From G963422595 sp963422595 (GTDB taxonomy: Bacteria; Pseudomonadota; Gammaproteobacteria; UBA4575): a stretch of DNA of 64,000 bases. The notes beneath the pieces are model-generated. The model searched no databases, was not told the DNA's origin, and saw only the letters and a list, made by a program, of their open reading frames with translations. This document shows, piece by piece, positions 9,641 through 18,277 of this stretch. Numbering within the stretch: the first letter of the stretch is position 1; each line of letters starts with the position of its first letter. The stretch is from positions 1,364,001 to 1,428,000 of the forward strand of contig OY730298.1 in NCBI GenBank assembly GCA_963422595.1, written 5' to 3'. The translations under genes were made by a program, and so were the position numbers.

Positions 9641-9696
9641 CACCAATACCAGCCGCTTACCTGAAAATATCAGCCAGGCATTTTAGGAGACAGAAT

Positions 9697-9918
9697 ATGC
9701 GTACAATTCAAGCATTAGTGGTAATGGCACTTTGGACGATTGCGTTCATTGTCATCATGAGTTTTGTTGGTTTTAATGAGCATCACCGGGAACCGTTATG
9801 GGCTTTGGGCGGTGCAGCGTTATTTATTATTATGTTAATTGGAAACTTTTGGATCCTGTTTGCTATTGCTAAGGAAGATCCCTGGGAATGGCATAAACAT
9901 AAAAGTAGCGAAGAATAG
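9697..9918 (+). CDS. Small inner-membrane protein
   Basis: Seventy-three residues with two hydrophobic helices (about 4-26 and 36-58) and a charged, His-rich tail ending EWHKHKSSEE. A good ribosome site (TTTAGGAGACAG) precedes the ATG, which supports real translation. No family recognised. It stands alone between two copies of the intergenic repeat. Confidence 0.6.
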   Translation: MRTIQALVVMALWTIAFIVIMSFVGFNEHHREPLWALGGAALFIIMLIGNFWILFAIAKEDPWEWHKHKSSEE

Positions 9919-9954
9919 GCCAGTACTGAATTACCTCATCACCTATACCGGATA

Positions 9955-10115
9955 CGTAGGGACAGGCCCCGTGCCTGTCCTTAATAGCCTGTCCACATAA
10001 AATCCATTGCAAAAGTTAAGCCCTGAATCTTATCTACCTCGTTTTTCCTCCTATCCTTTACATCCATGTTCATGATCTTTCTTTCCTAACTCCTGATTAT
10101 CCTGTACATCCATCC
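9955..10115. repeat. Intergenic repeat family copy 3
   Basis: Begins with a GC-rich inverted repeat (GGGACAGGCCCCGTGCCTGT) and continues with CCTGTCCACATAAAATCC, AAGCCCTGAATCTTATC, ACATCCATGTTCATGATC and ATTATCCTGTACATCC, parallel to copy 1 at 7.0 kb. Confidence 0.7.
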
Positions 10116-10523
10116 TCATATATTGAAAGGCTCTTTATTAGCCTTCGCCCGGATCCAATTCAAAGAACGCTGCACCTTAGGCATACAAACCAATTTCCTT
10201 TCAAGCGTATACTTGCCGGGAAAATCCATCAAAAACAAGCCGATCAATATAGTGAGTACCCCCTGTCCTGGCAACATCAGCATCAGCACCCCCGAGAGCA
10301 CCAAAGCAAAGCCGAGAACGTTCTTAATACCAGCTAAAAGCTGCGCCAATAAAAAATATCTGCCTTTGGCACTTGGTGTAACGCGGCGTTGCTCGTGAAA
10401 ATAATCAACCGGAATTTTCGTTATCAGCCACGGGATAGCGACCAGGCTTACCACAAAAAGCACTAATGAACCCCAAGCCAGCGCAAAAAATAACTGCTTA
10501 TACTCCAGCAAAAATTCCAGCAT
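10116..10523 (-). CDS. PGPGW-type membrane protein
   Basis: 135 residues if started at the ATG at 10523 (MLEFLLEYKQLFF). Two hydrophobic blocks (about 10-35 and 62-98) with a PGQG turn in LMLMLPGQGVLTILIGLFLMDFPG, as in the small PGPGW transmembrane family, then a basic tail with RSLNWIRAKA. A longer in-frame extension upstream reaches 10742 but overlaps the divergent controller gene and is less likely. Function unknown. Confidence 0.65.
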   Translation of the reverse strand: MLEFLLEYKQLFFALAWGSLVLFVVSLVAIPWLITKIPVDYFHEQRRVTPSAKGRYFLLAQLLAGIKNVLGFALVLSGVLMLMLPGQGVLTILIGLFLMDFPGKYTLERKLVCMPKVQRSLNWIRAKANKEPFNI

Positions 10524-10560
10524 AATGAAAGCGCAAAAGGCACATTTTATATTATAAAAT

Positions 10561-10779
10561 ATGGTAAACAACACAGCGCCAAACAATAAAATATCCACAA
10601 ATATCAAGAAATTGAGGGCAGAAAAGCAATACTCCCTCAAAAAAGTGGCTCGCTTGTCAGATTTATCACTAAATACAATTGTTAAAGTTGAGTCGGGAGT
10701 GAACAAAAATCCGACCATTGAAACACTAACCAAAATCGTCAACGCACTTGATGTAAAAGTTGACGATTTACTTTATTAA
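10561..10779 (+). CDS. XRE-family controller (C protein) of the R-M cassette
   Basis: 72-residue helix-turn-helix protein: STNIKKLRAEKQYSLKKVARLSDLSLNTIVKVESG, then NPTIETLTKIVNALDVKVDDLL, the Xre/Cro fold over nearly the whole length. It directly precedes, by 2 bases, a DNA methylase and its endonuclease, the usual place for a C protein that delays nuclease expression. An AT-rich TATATTATAAAAT lies just before the ATG and may be the autoregulated promoter; operators were not resolved. Codon use is AT-richer than in the flanking core genes. Confidence 0.75.
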   Translation: MVNNTAPNNKISTNIKKLRAEKQYSLKKVARLSDLSLNTIVKVESGVNKNPTIETLTKIVNALDVKVDDLLY

Positions 10780-10781
10780 AC

Positions 10782-11798
10782 ATGAGCAATGACACTACAA
10801 AACAACGAGCTCCTCGAAATCGAACTATTGATTTGAGCGAAAATGAGCGAGCGAAATACAAAAAGAAACTCGTCAAAATCGATAAGCCGGTTTCAGTTGA
10901 TGAGATTTTGAACACAACGATACAGCAGGATATTTTTGATGTTTTAGATCACCTGCCCGACAAGTTTATTGATGTCGTTTTTGTCGACCCGCCCTACAAC
11001 CTCAATAAGAAATTCAACCTGACGACTTTCAAGGAAATGGAATCGGAGAAATACGGGAAATGGCTCGATTCTTGGGTTGGCAAAATGGTGCGCCTTTTGA
11101 AACCAACAGCGTCTATTTACATTTGTGGAGATTGGAAGTCATCAGGAGCCATTTTTAGTGTGGCTAGAAAATATTTTGAAATTCAAAATCGCATAACATT
11201 TGAGCGAGAAAAAGGGCGGGGCGCAAAAACGAATTGGAAAAATAGCTCGGAGGATATTTGGTTTTGCACGATGTCAAAAAATTATCATTTTGATGTTGAC
11301 GCAGTGAAAATGAAAAGAAAGGTTATTGCTCCATATCGTGATGATTCCGGCAAAGCGAAAGATTGGAACGAGGAAGAAAACGGAAAATATCGCCTTACAC
11401 ATCCTTCGAACATTTGGACCGACATCACTATTCCATTTTGGTCTATGCCGGAGAATACTGACCACCCGACGCAAAAGCCGGAAAAACTTGTTGCGAAAAT
11501 CCTTCTTGCCAGCTCAAAACCCGGACATGTTGTCTTTGATCCGTTTCACGGTTCCGGTACTACTTCGGTTGTTGCGAAAAAATTAGGACGCAATTACGTC
11601 GGTATAGAAATTGACGAGCAATACAGTTGTCTTGCCGAGAAACGGCTTGAAATGGCAGAATCAGATAAAACAATTCAGGGCTATTCTGACGGCGTTTTTT
11701 GGGAGCGAAATACGCTCAATGAACAATTAAACGGAAATGGCAAGAACGGCGACAAACAAGAAGACCAAACGCCATTATTTAACAACAAACTTTTATGA
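10782..11798 (+). CDS. Type II DNA methyltransferase (beta-type order)
   Basis: 338-residue adenine/cytosine-N methylase. Catalytic motif IV is DPPYN at residues 69-73 and the AdoMet-binding motif I is FDPFHGSGTT near 252, followed by GRNYVGIEID; motif IV before motif I is the beta-class order. The DPPY form favours N6-adenine methylation but N4-cytosine is possible. The stop overlaps the downstream nuclease by 4 bases, so the two are translationally coupled. Base composition is AT-rich, a sign of acquisition. Confidence 0.88.
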   Translation: MSNDTTKQRAPRNRTIDLSENERAKYKKKLVKIDKPVSVDEILNTTIQQDIFDVLDHLPDKFIDVVFVDPPYNLNKKFNLTTFKEMESEKYGKWLDSWVGKMVRLLKPTASIYICGDWKSSGAIFSVARKYFEIQNRITFEREKGRGAKTNWKNSSEDIWFCTMSKNYHFDVDAVKMKRKVIAPYRDDSGKAKDWNEEENGKYRLTHPSNIWTDITIPFWSMPENTDHPTQKPEKLVAKILLASSKPGHVVFDPFHGSGTTSVVAKKLGRNYVGIEIDEQYSCLAEKRLEMAESDKTIQGYSDGVFWERNTLNEQLNGNGKNGDKQEDQTPLFNNKLL

Positions 11799-12460
11799 TG
11801 CAAAAAAGTGAAATTTTCTATACTGATACCTATAAAAAACTTGAGGAGAAAATCAAGGATTTTCTCAACGAGCAAACTGATTTTCTTTCCCCCAGCACTA
11901 TAAACAGCCCTCGCGCCGTAGGCGACGCAATAGAGCATATCCTCGTTGAAAACTTCGGGACAATATTGGGCGATTTGTCTAAAGAATACTCCCCAAAATT
12001 TGCGCGCCGAGCTATGGCTGATTTGGCTTTTACTGACAATGATGATTTTTACTATGTTGTGGATGTCAAAACTCACCGATTGGATACAAAATTCAATATG
12101 CCGAACCTAACTTCGGTTGAGCGACTGTCGCGATTTTATGAGGATGACAAGAATTATTTTGTGGTGCTAAAGGTCAATTACAAAGTGGAAGATCCAAAAG
12201 TGATAATTGATAAGATAACTTTTGTGCCGCTAGAATTTCTTTCTTGGGATTGTTTGACACTCGGCGCGCTCGGTTGGGGACAAATTCAAATAGCTAACGC
12301 AAACACAGTTACTGTTTTGCCGAAAAATAAACGCAAAAATTGGATGATTGAGATGTGCGATAATCTCTTAGATTTTTACCCGAAAGAAATTCTGAAAATC
12401 AACGAGCGCATTGATCACTTCAAGAAAGTGAAGAATTACTGGCAGGATAAAAAAGAGTAA
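11795..12460 (+). CDS. Type II restriction endonuclease
   Basis: 221 residues. The segment MADLAFTDNDDFYYVVDVKTH places Asp76 and Asp90-Val-Lys92 in a PD-(D/E)XK nuclease pattern, comparable with the DVKT site of HincII-like enzymes. Overlap with the methylase and the upstream controller identify it as the cognate nuclease even though its specificity cannot be read. No frameshift is seen, so the cassette is likely functional. Confidence 0.75.
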   Translation: MMQKSEIFYTDTYKKLEEKIKDFLNEQTDFLSPSTINSPRAVGDAIEHILVENFGTILGDLSKEYSPKFARRAMADLAFTDNDDFYYVVDVKTHRLDTKFNMPNLTSVERLSRFYEDDKNYFVVLKVNYKVEDPKVIIDKITFVPLEFLSWDCLTLGALGWGQIQIANANTVTVLPKNKRKNWMIEMCDNLLDFYPKEILKINERIDHFKKVKNYWQDKKE

Positions 12461-12518
12461 AAATATGGGGATAAAATCAAAGTTTTTAGAGCGGATTAAA
12501 GTTTGTCTATTAGTGCCT

Positions 12519-12541
12519 GCCGAGGCGCGAAGCGCCGAGGC
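12519..12541. other. GC-rich hairpin beyond tmRNA 3' end
   Basis: GGCGC-GAA-GCGCC core extended by GCC/GGC outside a 2-base mismatch, in an AT-rich context between the R-M nuclease (plus) and ssrA (minus). It may serve as a bidirectional stop; there is no clear T-run on either side. Confidence 0.4.
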
Positions 12542-12563
12542 AAACAACCGAACAAATCAAATT

Positions 12564-12919
12564 TGGTGGAGGCGGCGGGAATCGAACCCGCGTCCGCAAA
12601 CCCTCTACCGTTGGTACTACATGCTTAGTGTCGTCTTTATGTTAACGCCTACGACCCGACGCACAGGGGCGGCAAGCGCGAGCCTGATAAAGTTTTAATG
12701 GATCCACGTCAGGCAAGTTTCACCACGAGCTTGCTGAAGTGACGCCCGAGTTAAACCCGCAAGCTGATTTAGTCGGACGGCATTAGTCTGGTTTTTAGGC
12801 AGCTAAAGCGTAGTTGTCATCGTTTGCAACTATATGTTTGTAGCATAGTTAGCGAGGTAAGCTACATCCTCGGCATGCACCTCGGGCTTCGCAATCCACG
12901 TCGAAACCAAGTCGCCCCC
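12564..12919 (-). ncRNA. ssrA: Transfer-messenger RNA (tmRNA)
   Basis: Rescues stalled ribosomes and tags the unfinished protein for proteolysis. On the minus strand the RNA begins GGGGGCGACTTGGTTTCGAC and ends TCCCGCCGCCTCCACCA; these ends form the tRNA-like acceptor and T arm with encoded CCA. The internal reading frame gives the tag ANDDNYALAA followed by TAA, very close to the E. coli tag (ANDENYALAA). Pseudoknot-rich sequence fills the rest; total 356 bases is normal. A small plus-strand frame over the 3' end is an artefact. Confidence 0.97.
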
Positions 12920-13002
12920 TGATACTATGGGACTGCACAGTATACAGGATTATGTACGAAATAAACAAATACCCGCATCTGAACTTACACGGACAGCATA
13001 GA

Positions 13003-13120
13003 CAGAAAAATTAAACCCTGATATTACTTATCCTGCACATCCGGTACATCCATGTTCGTATTCTTTAATACTTCGTATTATCCTGCACATCCCGGTACAT
13101 CCATGTTTGACACTCTTTCC
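13003..13120. repeat. Intergenic repeat family copy 4
   Basis: Two near-identical tandem units, TATCCTGCACATCCGGTACATC and TATCCTGCACATCCCGGTACATC, each followed by CATGTT and an AT-rich spacer, preceded by TTAAACCCTGATATTA. Confidence 0.7.
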
Positions 13121-13143
13121 TTAGAATAAGGCCTGTTACATCA

Positions 13144-16100
13144 ATGCTAGTCATCGCAGGAGATAATGCGTTATCCGCTTTCAGAACCCGGCATCTTCAG
13201 CACCGGCTACAAGGCATCTCCCTTAAAATTGCCGACTTCACCGCCAGGTTCTATCACTTTATACATACTCAGCAAAACCTGAACCAGCAGGATCGCGAAC
13301 GCCTCAAAGCCTTACTCGCCTATACGCCCTCAAATGCTGAAATAAAGGCCGACCTCTCAATTTTGATAGTGCCTCGTTTCGGCACAATCTCCGCGTGGTC
13401 CTCCAAGGCCACCGATATCGCGCATAATTGTGGCCTGCAAAACATAGAGCGTATTGAACGTGGAACGCTGTATCAGTTTACCCTGACCAAACCTCTTGAA
13501 GCAGCAGAAAAGCATAATATCGCCGATTTATTACATGATCGAATGACCGAATCGGTATGTTTCGGGTTGCGCGATGCCCAGTCGCTATTCATAGCAGAAC
13601 CGAGTCGCCAACTCACATACATAGACTTTCAGGAAAATCCCAAACAAGCTCTACAGCGAGCCAATCAGGCAATGGGATTAGCTCTGGCAGAAGCAGAAAT
13701 CGACTACCTGACGGCAAGCTGTCAACGGCTGGATCATATGCTGACAGATGTCGAATTGATGATGTTTGCTCAGGCGAATTCAGAACATTGCCGACACAAA
13801 ATTTTTAATGCCGCATGGACCATTGATGATCAACGGCAAGCTCACAGCTTATTCGCAATGATCCGCAACACCTACAAACAATCGCCGCAAGGCATCCTTT
13901 CCGCATATAGCGACAACGCCGCGGTAATGCGCGGCAATCCCGCAAATCGATGGCAAGTGCACCCGCAGAGCCACAAATATGAATACGTAGCTGAAGACGC
14001 GCACATACTAATGAAAGTCGAAACTCACAATCATCCAACTGCAATTTCACCTTACCCGGGGGCCGCCACAGGCGTCGGCGGTGAGATCAGAGACGCCGGC
14101 GCGGTGGGCAGCGGTGGGCGTCCCAAGGCTGGTTTATGCGGGTTTTCAGTATCTAATCTGCGCCTGCCGGAAAAACCGCAACCCTGGGAACAAGACTACG
14201 GAAGACCTGCCCATATCGTACCGCCATTAGCAATCATGATAGAAGCACCCATCGGCGCGGCGGCGTTCAACAATGAATTCGGACGTCCGAATATTCTGGG
14301 ATATTTTCGCACCCTGGAAATTAATACGACTACAGCAGGCGGCGACACCGAAGTGCGCGGCTATCACAAGCCCATCATGATTACAGGCGGACTGGGGAAC
14401 GTGCGTGTGTCGCATATTCACAAACGCAAATTTCCCGAAAATACGCCCATCGTAGTATTAGGCGGGCCGGCCATGCTAATTGGTTTAGGCGGTGGTGCCG
14501 CCTCGTCAATGGCCAGTGGCAAAAGCACGCGAGATCTTGATTTCGCCTCCGTACAGCGTGGCAATGCGGAAATGCAACGTCGCTGTCAGGAAGTCATCGA
14601 ATGCTGCGTGGCGCACGGCAAAGACAATCCCATCCTGTCCATTCACGACGTCGGGGCAGGGGGTTTATCCAACGCCATTCCAGAACTGATGCACACTGCC
14701 GAACAAGGCGGCCTGTTTGAATTACGTAACATCCCCAACGCCGAAGCTGGCATGTCTCCCAAAGAAATCTGGTGCAATGAAGCGCAGGAACGTTACGTAC
14801 TGGCAGTTGCAAAAGTCGCACTGCAACAATTTAAAGAAATTTGTGAACGGGAACGTTGCCCCTATGCCGTATTAGGTCACAGCACCGCGCAGCGACAGTT
14901 AAAAATAACCGACCGACGTTTTAACAACGTACCCGTTGATATGCCTCTGGAAATGCTGTTAGGCGACATGCCAAAAATGGCGCGTAACGTCACCAGCGTG
15001 CCCCGCCACAGCGCCCGCTTCGCCACCGATCGGCTATCTATAGACGCCGTCGTGGCAAGAATACTACAGCTTCCCGTAGTGGCCGCGAAAAACTTTTTAA
15101 TCACTATTGGAGATCGAACGGTTGGCGGTTTAGTGGCCAGGGACCAGCTGGTGGGCCCGTGGCAGGTTGCGGTTTCTGACGTGGCAGTAACGTGCAGCGA
15201 CTACCGCGGTTACACCGGAGAGGCCATGGCCCTGGGCGAGCGGGCACCGGTCGCCCTGCTATGTGCTCCGGCTTCAGGTCGCATGGCCATCGGCGAAGCC
15301 ATCACCAATATACTGGCCGCGGACGTAGCGCAACTCCCTGACATCAAACTATCCGCTAACTGGATGGCAGCCGCCGATCATACGGGTGCAGAAGCCGAAC
15401 TATACGCCACCGTGCATGCCATCGCGCAACAACTGTGTCCGGCACTAAACATTGCTATTCCCGTAGGTAAAGACTCATTATCAATGAAAACCGTATGGCA
15501 GCAAGGCGCGCGCGAAAAATCAGTAACCGCGCCACTATCGCTGGTCATTTCCGCCTTCGCACCGGTTGGCGACGTGCGTAACACCCTGACACCATTTATA
15601 GATGCAGACGGCGAAGCAAGCCTGTTGCTATTAATCGATCTTGGTAACCGCAAGAATCGACTGGGTGGTTCCGCCTTATGCCAGGTATATGCAAACCTGG
15701 GCAGCGAGCCTGCCGATCTTGACTGCGCCACGCACCTGATCAGCTTCTTTAACGCCATTACCGCATTAAAACAAGCGGGTTTCATACACGCCTATCACGA
15801 TCGATCGGATGGCGGTTTGTTCGCCACCATCTGCGAAATGAGTTTCGCCAGTCACATCGGGCTAAGCATTACTATCGACGCTTTAGGCAGCGACCCCATC
15901 GCCAGTCTGTTCACCGAAGAACTGGGGGCCGTGCTGCAAATTTACAAACGCGACAAAAACGCCGTTCTGGCGGTGCTTGCCGAGTGCAATTTAACTATGC
16001 AAACCCACGTGCTGGGAGAACTCAACGACGCGGATGAAATCGTCATCCGTCATAACGGGCGCAGCTTTTATCGGCAGAGCCGCGTACACCTGCAAAAACT

Positions 16101-17058
16101 ATGGATGCAGACCAGCTTCAATATTCAGGCATTGCGTGACAACCCAACGTGTGCGCGTCAGGAATTAGAAGTGGCCCTGGACATCAGCGACAAGGGGCTC
16201 TCGGCACAGCCTGGCTTTAACGTTTCAGAAGACATCAGCCTGCCGTTCATACATTCAGGAATACGTCCCAAAGTAGCCATACTGCGTGAGCAAGGCATCA
16301 ATGGACACATGGAAATGGCAGCAGCATTTGAGCGTGCCGGCTTCGATGCGCTGGACCTGCACATGACCGACCTGATCTGCGGCCAACAAACGCTAAGCGA
16401 CTTTCAAGGACTGGTAGCGTGTGGAGGATTCTCCTATGGTGACGTGCTGGGTGCCGGCGGCGGCTGGGCCAAATCTATCCTGCTCAACCCGCAACTGAAA
16501 GACGCCTTTAGCGGATTTTTCGCGCGTCAAGACGTATTTGCCCTGGGGGTATGCAACGGCTGTCAGATGTTGGCACGCCTGCGTAAACTGATTCCCGGAG
16601 CCGAGCATTGGCCAGCGTTCGTTCGCAATACCTCCGAACAATTTGAAGCCAGGCTGGTAATGGTAAAAATTCCAGAATCACCGTCGATAATGTTTACCGG
16701 GATGCAAGGCTCCACCCTGCCAGTGGTGGTGGCACATGCAGAAGGCAAGGCAGAACTACCAAAAGAGTCGTTAGCATACCTTGTGCAGCACCGATTAATC
16801 TCAATGTATTTCATCAATAACAACCTACAAAATACTGATAAATATCCATTTAATCCTAATGGTTCCCCGCATGGTGCGACCGCGTTCTGCAATCAGGACG
16901 GGCGTTTTACCATAATGATGCCGCACCCGGAAAGACTATTCCGCAACGTCCAATACTCGTGGCGTCCGGGCGATTGGTGCAAAGATAGTCATAAAGATAA
17001 CTGCGAAGATGGCCCCTGGATGCGCATATTCAGGAACGCGCGCGTAGCATTGGCATGA
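13144..17058 (+). CDS. purL: Phosphoribosylformylglycinamidine synthase (large type)
   Basis: Fourth step of de novo purine synthesis: converts FGAR and glutamine to FGAM. The 1304-residue chain is the single-polypeptide form of gammaproteobacteria: N-terminal domain, linker with NSEHCRHKIF near residue 215, two ATP-grasp-like AIRS halves (METHNHPTAISPYPGAATG near 290; DRSDGG near 885), and a C-terminal glutamine amidotransferase with Cys1137 in GVCNGCQM and the HPER His near 1261. Complete, no frame disturbance. Preceded by an intergenic repeat, followed by a 167-base gap. Confidence 0.97.
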   Translation: MLVIAGDNALSAFRTRHLQHRLQGISLKIADFTARFYHFIHTQQNLNQQDRERLKALLAYTPSNAEIKADLSILIVPRFGTISAWSSKATDIAHNCGLQNIERIERGTLYQFTLTKPLEAAEKHNIADLLHDRMTESVCFGLRDAQSLFIAEPSRQLTYIDFQENPKQALQRANQAMGLALAEAEIDYLTASCQRLDHMLTDVELMMFAQANSEHCRHKIFNAAWTIDDQRQAHSLFAMIRNTYKQSPQGILSAYSDNAAVMRGNPANRWQVHPQSHKYEYVAEDAHILMKVETHNHPTAISPYPGAATGVGGEIRDAGAVGSGGRPKAGLCGFSVSNLRLPEKPQPWEQDYGRPAHIVPPLAIMIEAPIGAAAFNNEFGRPNILGYFRTLEINTTTAGGDTEVRGYHKPIMITGGLGNVRVSHIHKRKFPENTPIVVLGGPAMLIGLGGGAASSMASGKSTRDLDFASVQRGNAEMQRRCQEVIECCVAHGKDNPILSIHDVGAGGLSNAIPELMHTAEQGGLFELRNIPNAEAGMSPKEIWCNEAQERYVLAVAKVALQQFKEICERERCPYAVLGHSTAQRQLKITDRRFNNVPVDMPLEMLLGDMPKMARNVTSVPRHSARFATDRLSIDAVVARILQLPVVAAKNFLITIGDRTVGGLVARDQLVGPWQVAVSDVAVTCSDYRGYTGEAMALGERAPVALLCAPASGRMAIGEAITNILAADVAQLPDIKLSANWMAAADHTGAEAELYATVHAIAQQLCPALNIAIPVGKDSLSMKTVWQQGAREKSVTAPLSLVISAFAPVGDVRNTLTPFIDADGEASLLLLIDLGNRKNRLGGSALCQVYANLGSEPADLDCATHLISFFNAITALKQAGFIHAYHDRSDGGLFATICEMSFASHIGLSITIDALGSDPIASLFTEELGAVLQIYKRDKNAVLAVLAECNLTMQTHVLGELNDADEIVIRHNGRSFYRQSRVHLQKLWMQTSFNIQALRDNPTCARQELEVALDISDKGLSAQPGFNVSEDISLPFIHSGIRPKVAILREQGINGHMEMAAAFERAGFDALDLHMTDLICGQQTLSDFQGLVACGGFSYGDVLGAGGGWAKSILLNPQLKDAFSGFFARQDVFALGVCNGCQMLARLRKLIPGAEHWPAFVRNTSEQFEARLVMVKIPESPSIMFTGMQGSTLPVVVAHAEGKAELPKESLAYLVQHRLISMYFINNNLQNTDKYPFNPNGSPHGATAFCNQDGRFTIMMPHPERLFRNVQYSWRPGDWCKDSHKDNCEDGPWMRIFRNARVALA

Positions 17059-17225
17059 ACAAGTTGGGATAAATAACCAGAATCCATGAAAATAAAGCAC
17101 GTCAGGCGCATACCGGAAGAATCATTTCGGGACTTCAATCGGGCACTTATGACAATCATAAAACCTTCATACTGTTTTGTTAGCCTGTTAATAAGGTATA
17201 ATCACCTCACCCACAAGTAGACGTA

Positions 17226-17837
17226 ATGCATATACAAAATATTTCCAAAGCAGCCTTGCTCAAGGTAATCCTGGCGGCACTTGTTTTACTACCCCCTCAA
17301 AGCCTGGTAGCAGAGTGGTATATAGATACCGACGTCATCAAAAGCCTTGCCATTCCCAACCTGAACAGTCTTGACGAAAGCTCCCCTGTTGACCTGCGGC
17401 GCGACAAATATAGCAGTGTGTCGTTGATTAGTGGCTACCGATCAGGCAGGTTCTTCTCGGTTCAGCTTGAATATCAGGACCAACTTGCCTTCGGTATTGA
17501 TGGCATGTTTGCCGGTTCATCGCTCTGGTTTCCACAAACCGAACCGATGAATTTCGCATCCAATGCACTTTTTATCTCCGGAATCAGCAGCTACCCCATT
17601 ACCGACGATAGCTCTTTATACATGAAAGGTGGCGTATTCAACTGGGAAATAGACGCAGAGCTACTCGACAGAAACGAAAATATACTGGGTAAAACGCGCG
17701 GTACAGATATTTTCTATGGACTGGGTGCCAACTATGACCTGAACGCAAGATTTGAAATTAGTGCAGAATGGGAGCGTTACCGGATGGCAGAATCCGATGT
17801 CGATTACTTATCAACAGAGTTCACATTCAAGTTCTAA
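17226..17837 (+). CDS. Outer-membrane beta-barrel protein, small
   Basis: 203 residues with a signal peptide (hydrophobic 9-28, ending SLVA-EW) and alternating amphipathic strands typical of an 8-stranded OmpA/OmpW-like barrel; last residue Phe (TFKF), the BAM recognition signature. No specific family recognised. Stands alone between purL and glyA. Confidence 0.7.
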   Translation: MHIQNISKAALLKVILAALVLLPPQSLVAEWYIDTDVIKSLAIPNLNSLDESSPVDLRRDKYSSVSLISGYRSGRFFSVQLEYQDQLAFGIDGMFAGSSLWFPQTEPMNFASNALFISGISSYPITDDSSLYMKGGVFNWEIDAELLDRNENILGKTRGTDIFYGLGANYDLNARFEISAEWERYRMAESDVDYLSTEFTFKF

Positions 17838-18277
17838 TCGGCATTCGTTCACAGCCAATTGATCACCTGCAAACGCAAGCAACACCCAAAGCCATGTGCC
17901 CGGGTTTTACAGTGCATATACAACCGCAGTAACACGCAAACCCCATGCTCGCGCCTGCAATTGAACAAGAGGCCATCAATCCAATAGAAGAACTCATCAG
18001 GACCGCTCCTGCTTTCCAATTTACGCCCCCATAAATTACGCTATAATTGGCACCACGTGCGAACACAGCCAGTGGCGAAATGCGCTGGGTATTATATAAC
18101 CGGAGGCACCACCAAAGGCACAGATAAGTTACCGCACAGACTGGGCCGTCGCCATGAGTCATTGGCAAAACGCCGGTCCAGCTTGCCGTTGGTAATAGTT
18201 AGTCAGTTAATTTAGCCTGTTTTTTTAGTTATTTACACAACATAATTTAAGCACAATCCAGGATAGGAGAAGTAGTA
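17838..18277. other. 440-base gap before glyA
   Basis: No convincing gene. Several GC-rich inverted segments around 18050-18190 suggest structured RNA or decayed coding sequence, but I could not match a known riboswitch or small RNA. A minus-strand frame of 101 codons shows no family features. A clean ribosome site (GGATAGGAGAAG) ends the gap. Confidence 0.4.

Noticed and set aside
10540..12564. R-M cassette as an integrated element with duplicated tmRNA end (attL/attR)
   Set aside because: I looked for a second copy of the tmRNA 3' end near 10.5 kb and found none, and no integrase is present.
12465..12698. Plus-strand frame of 77 codons containing WWRRRESNPRP
   Set aside because: It covers the 3' end of tmRNA; this peptide is a well-known artefact of translating the complement of tRNA-like T arms.
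17863..18168. 101-codon minus-strand frame in the purL-glyA gap
   Set aside because: No ribosome site and no recognisable domain; the region looks more like non-coding sequence with inverted segments.
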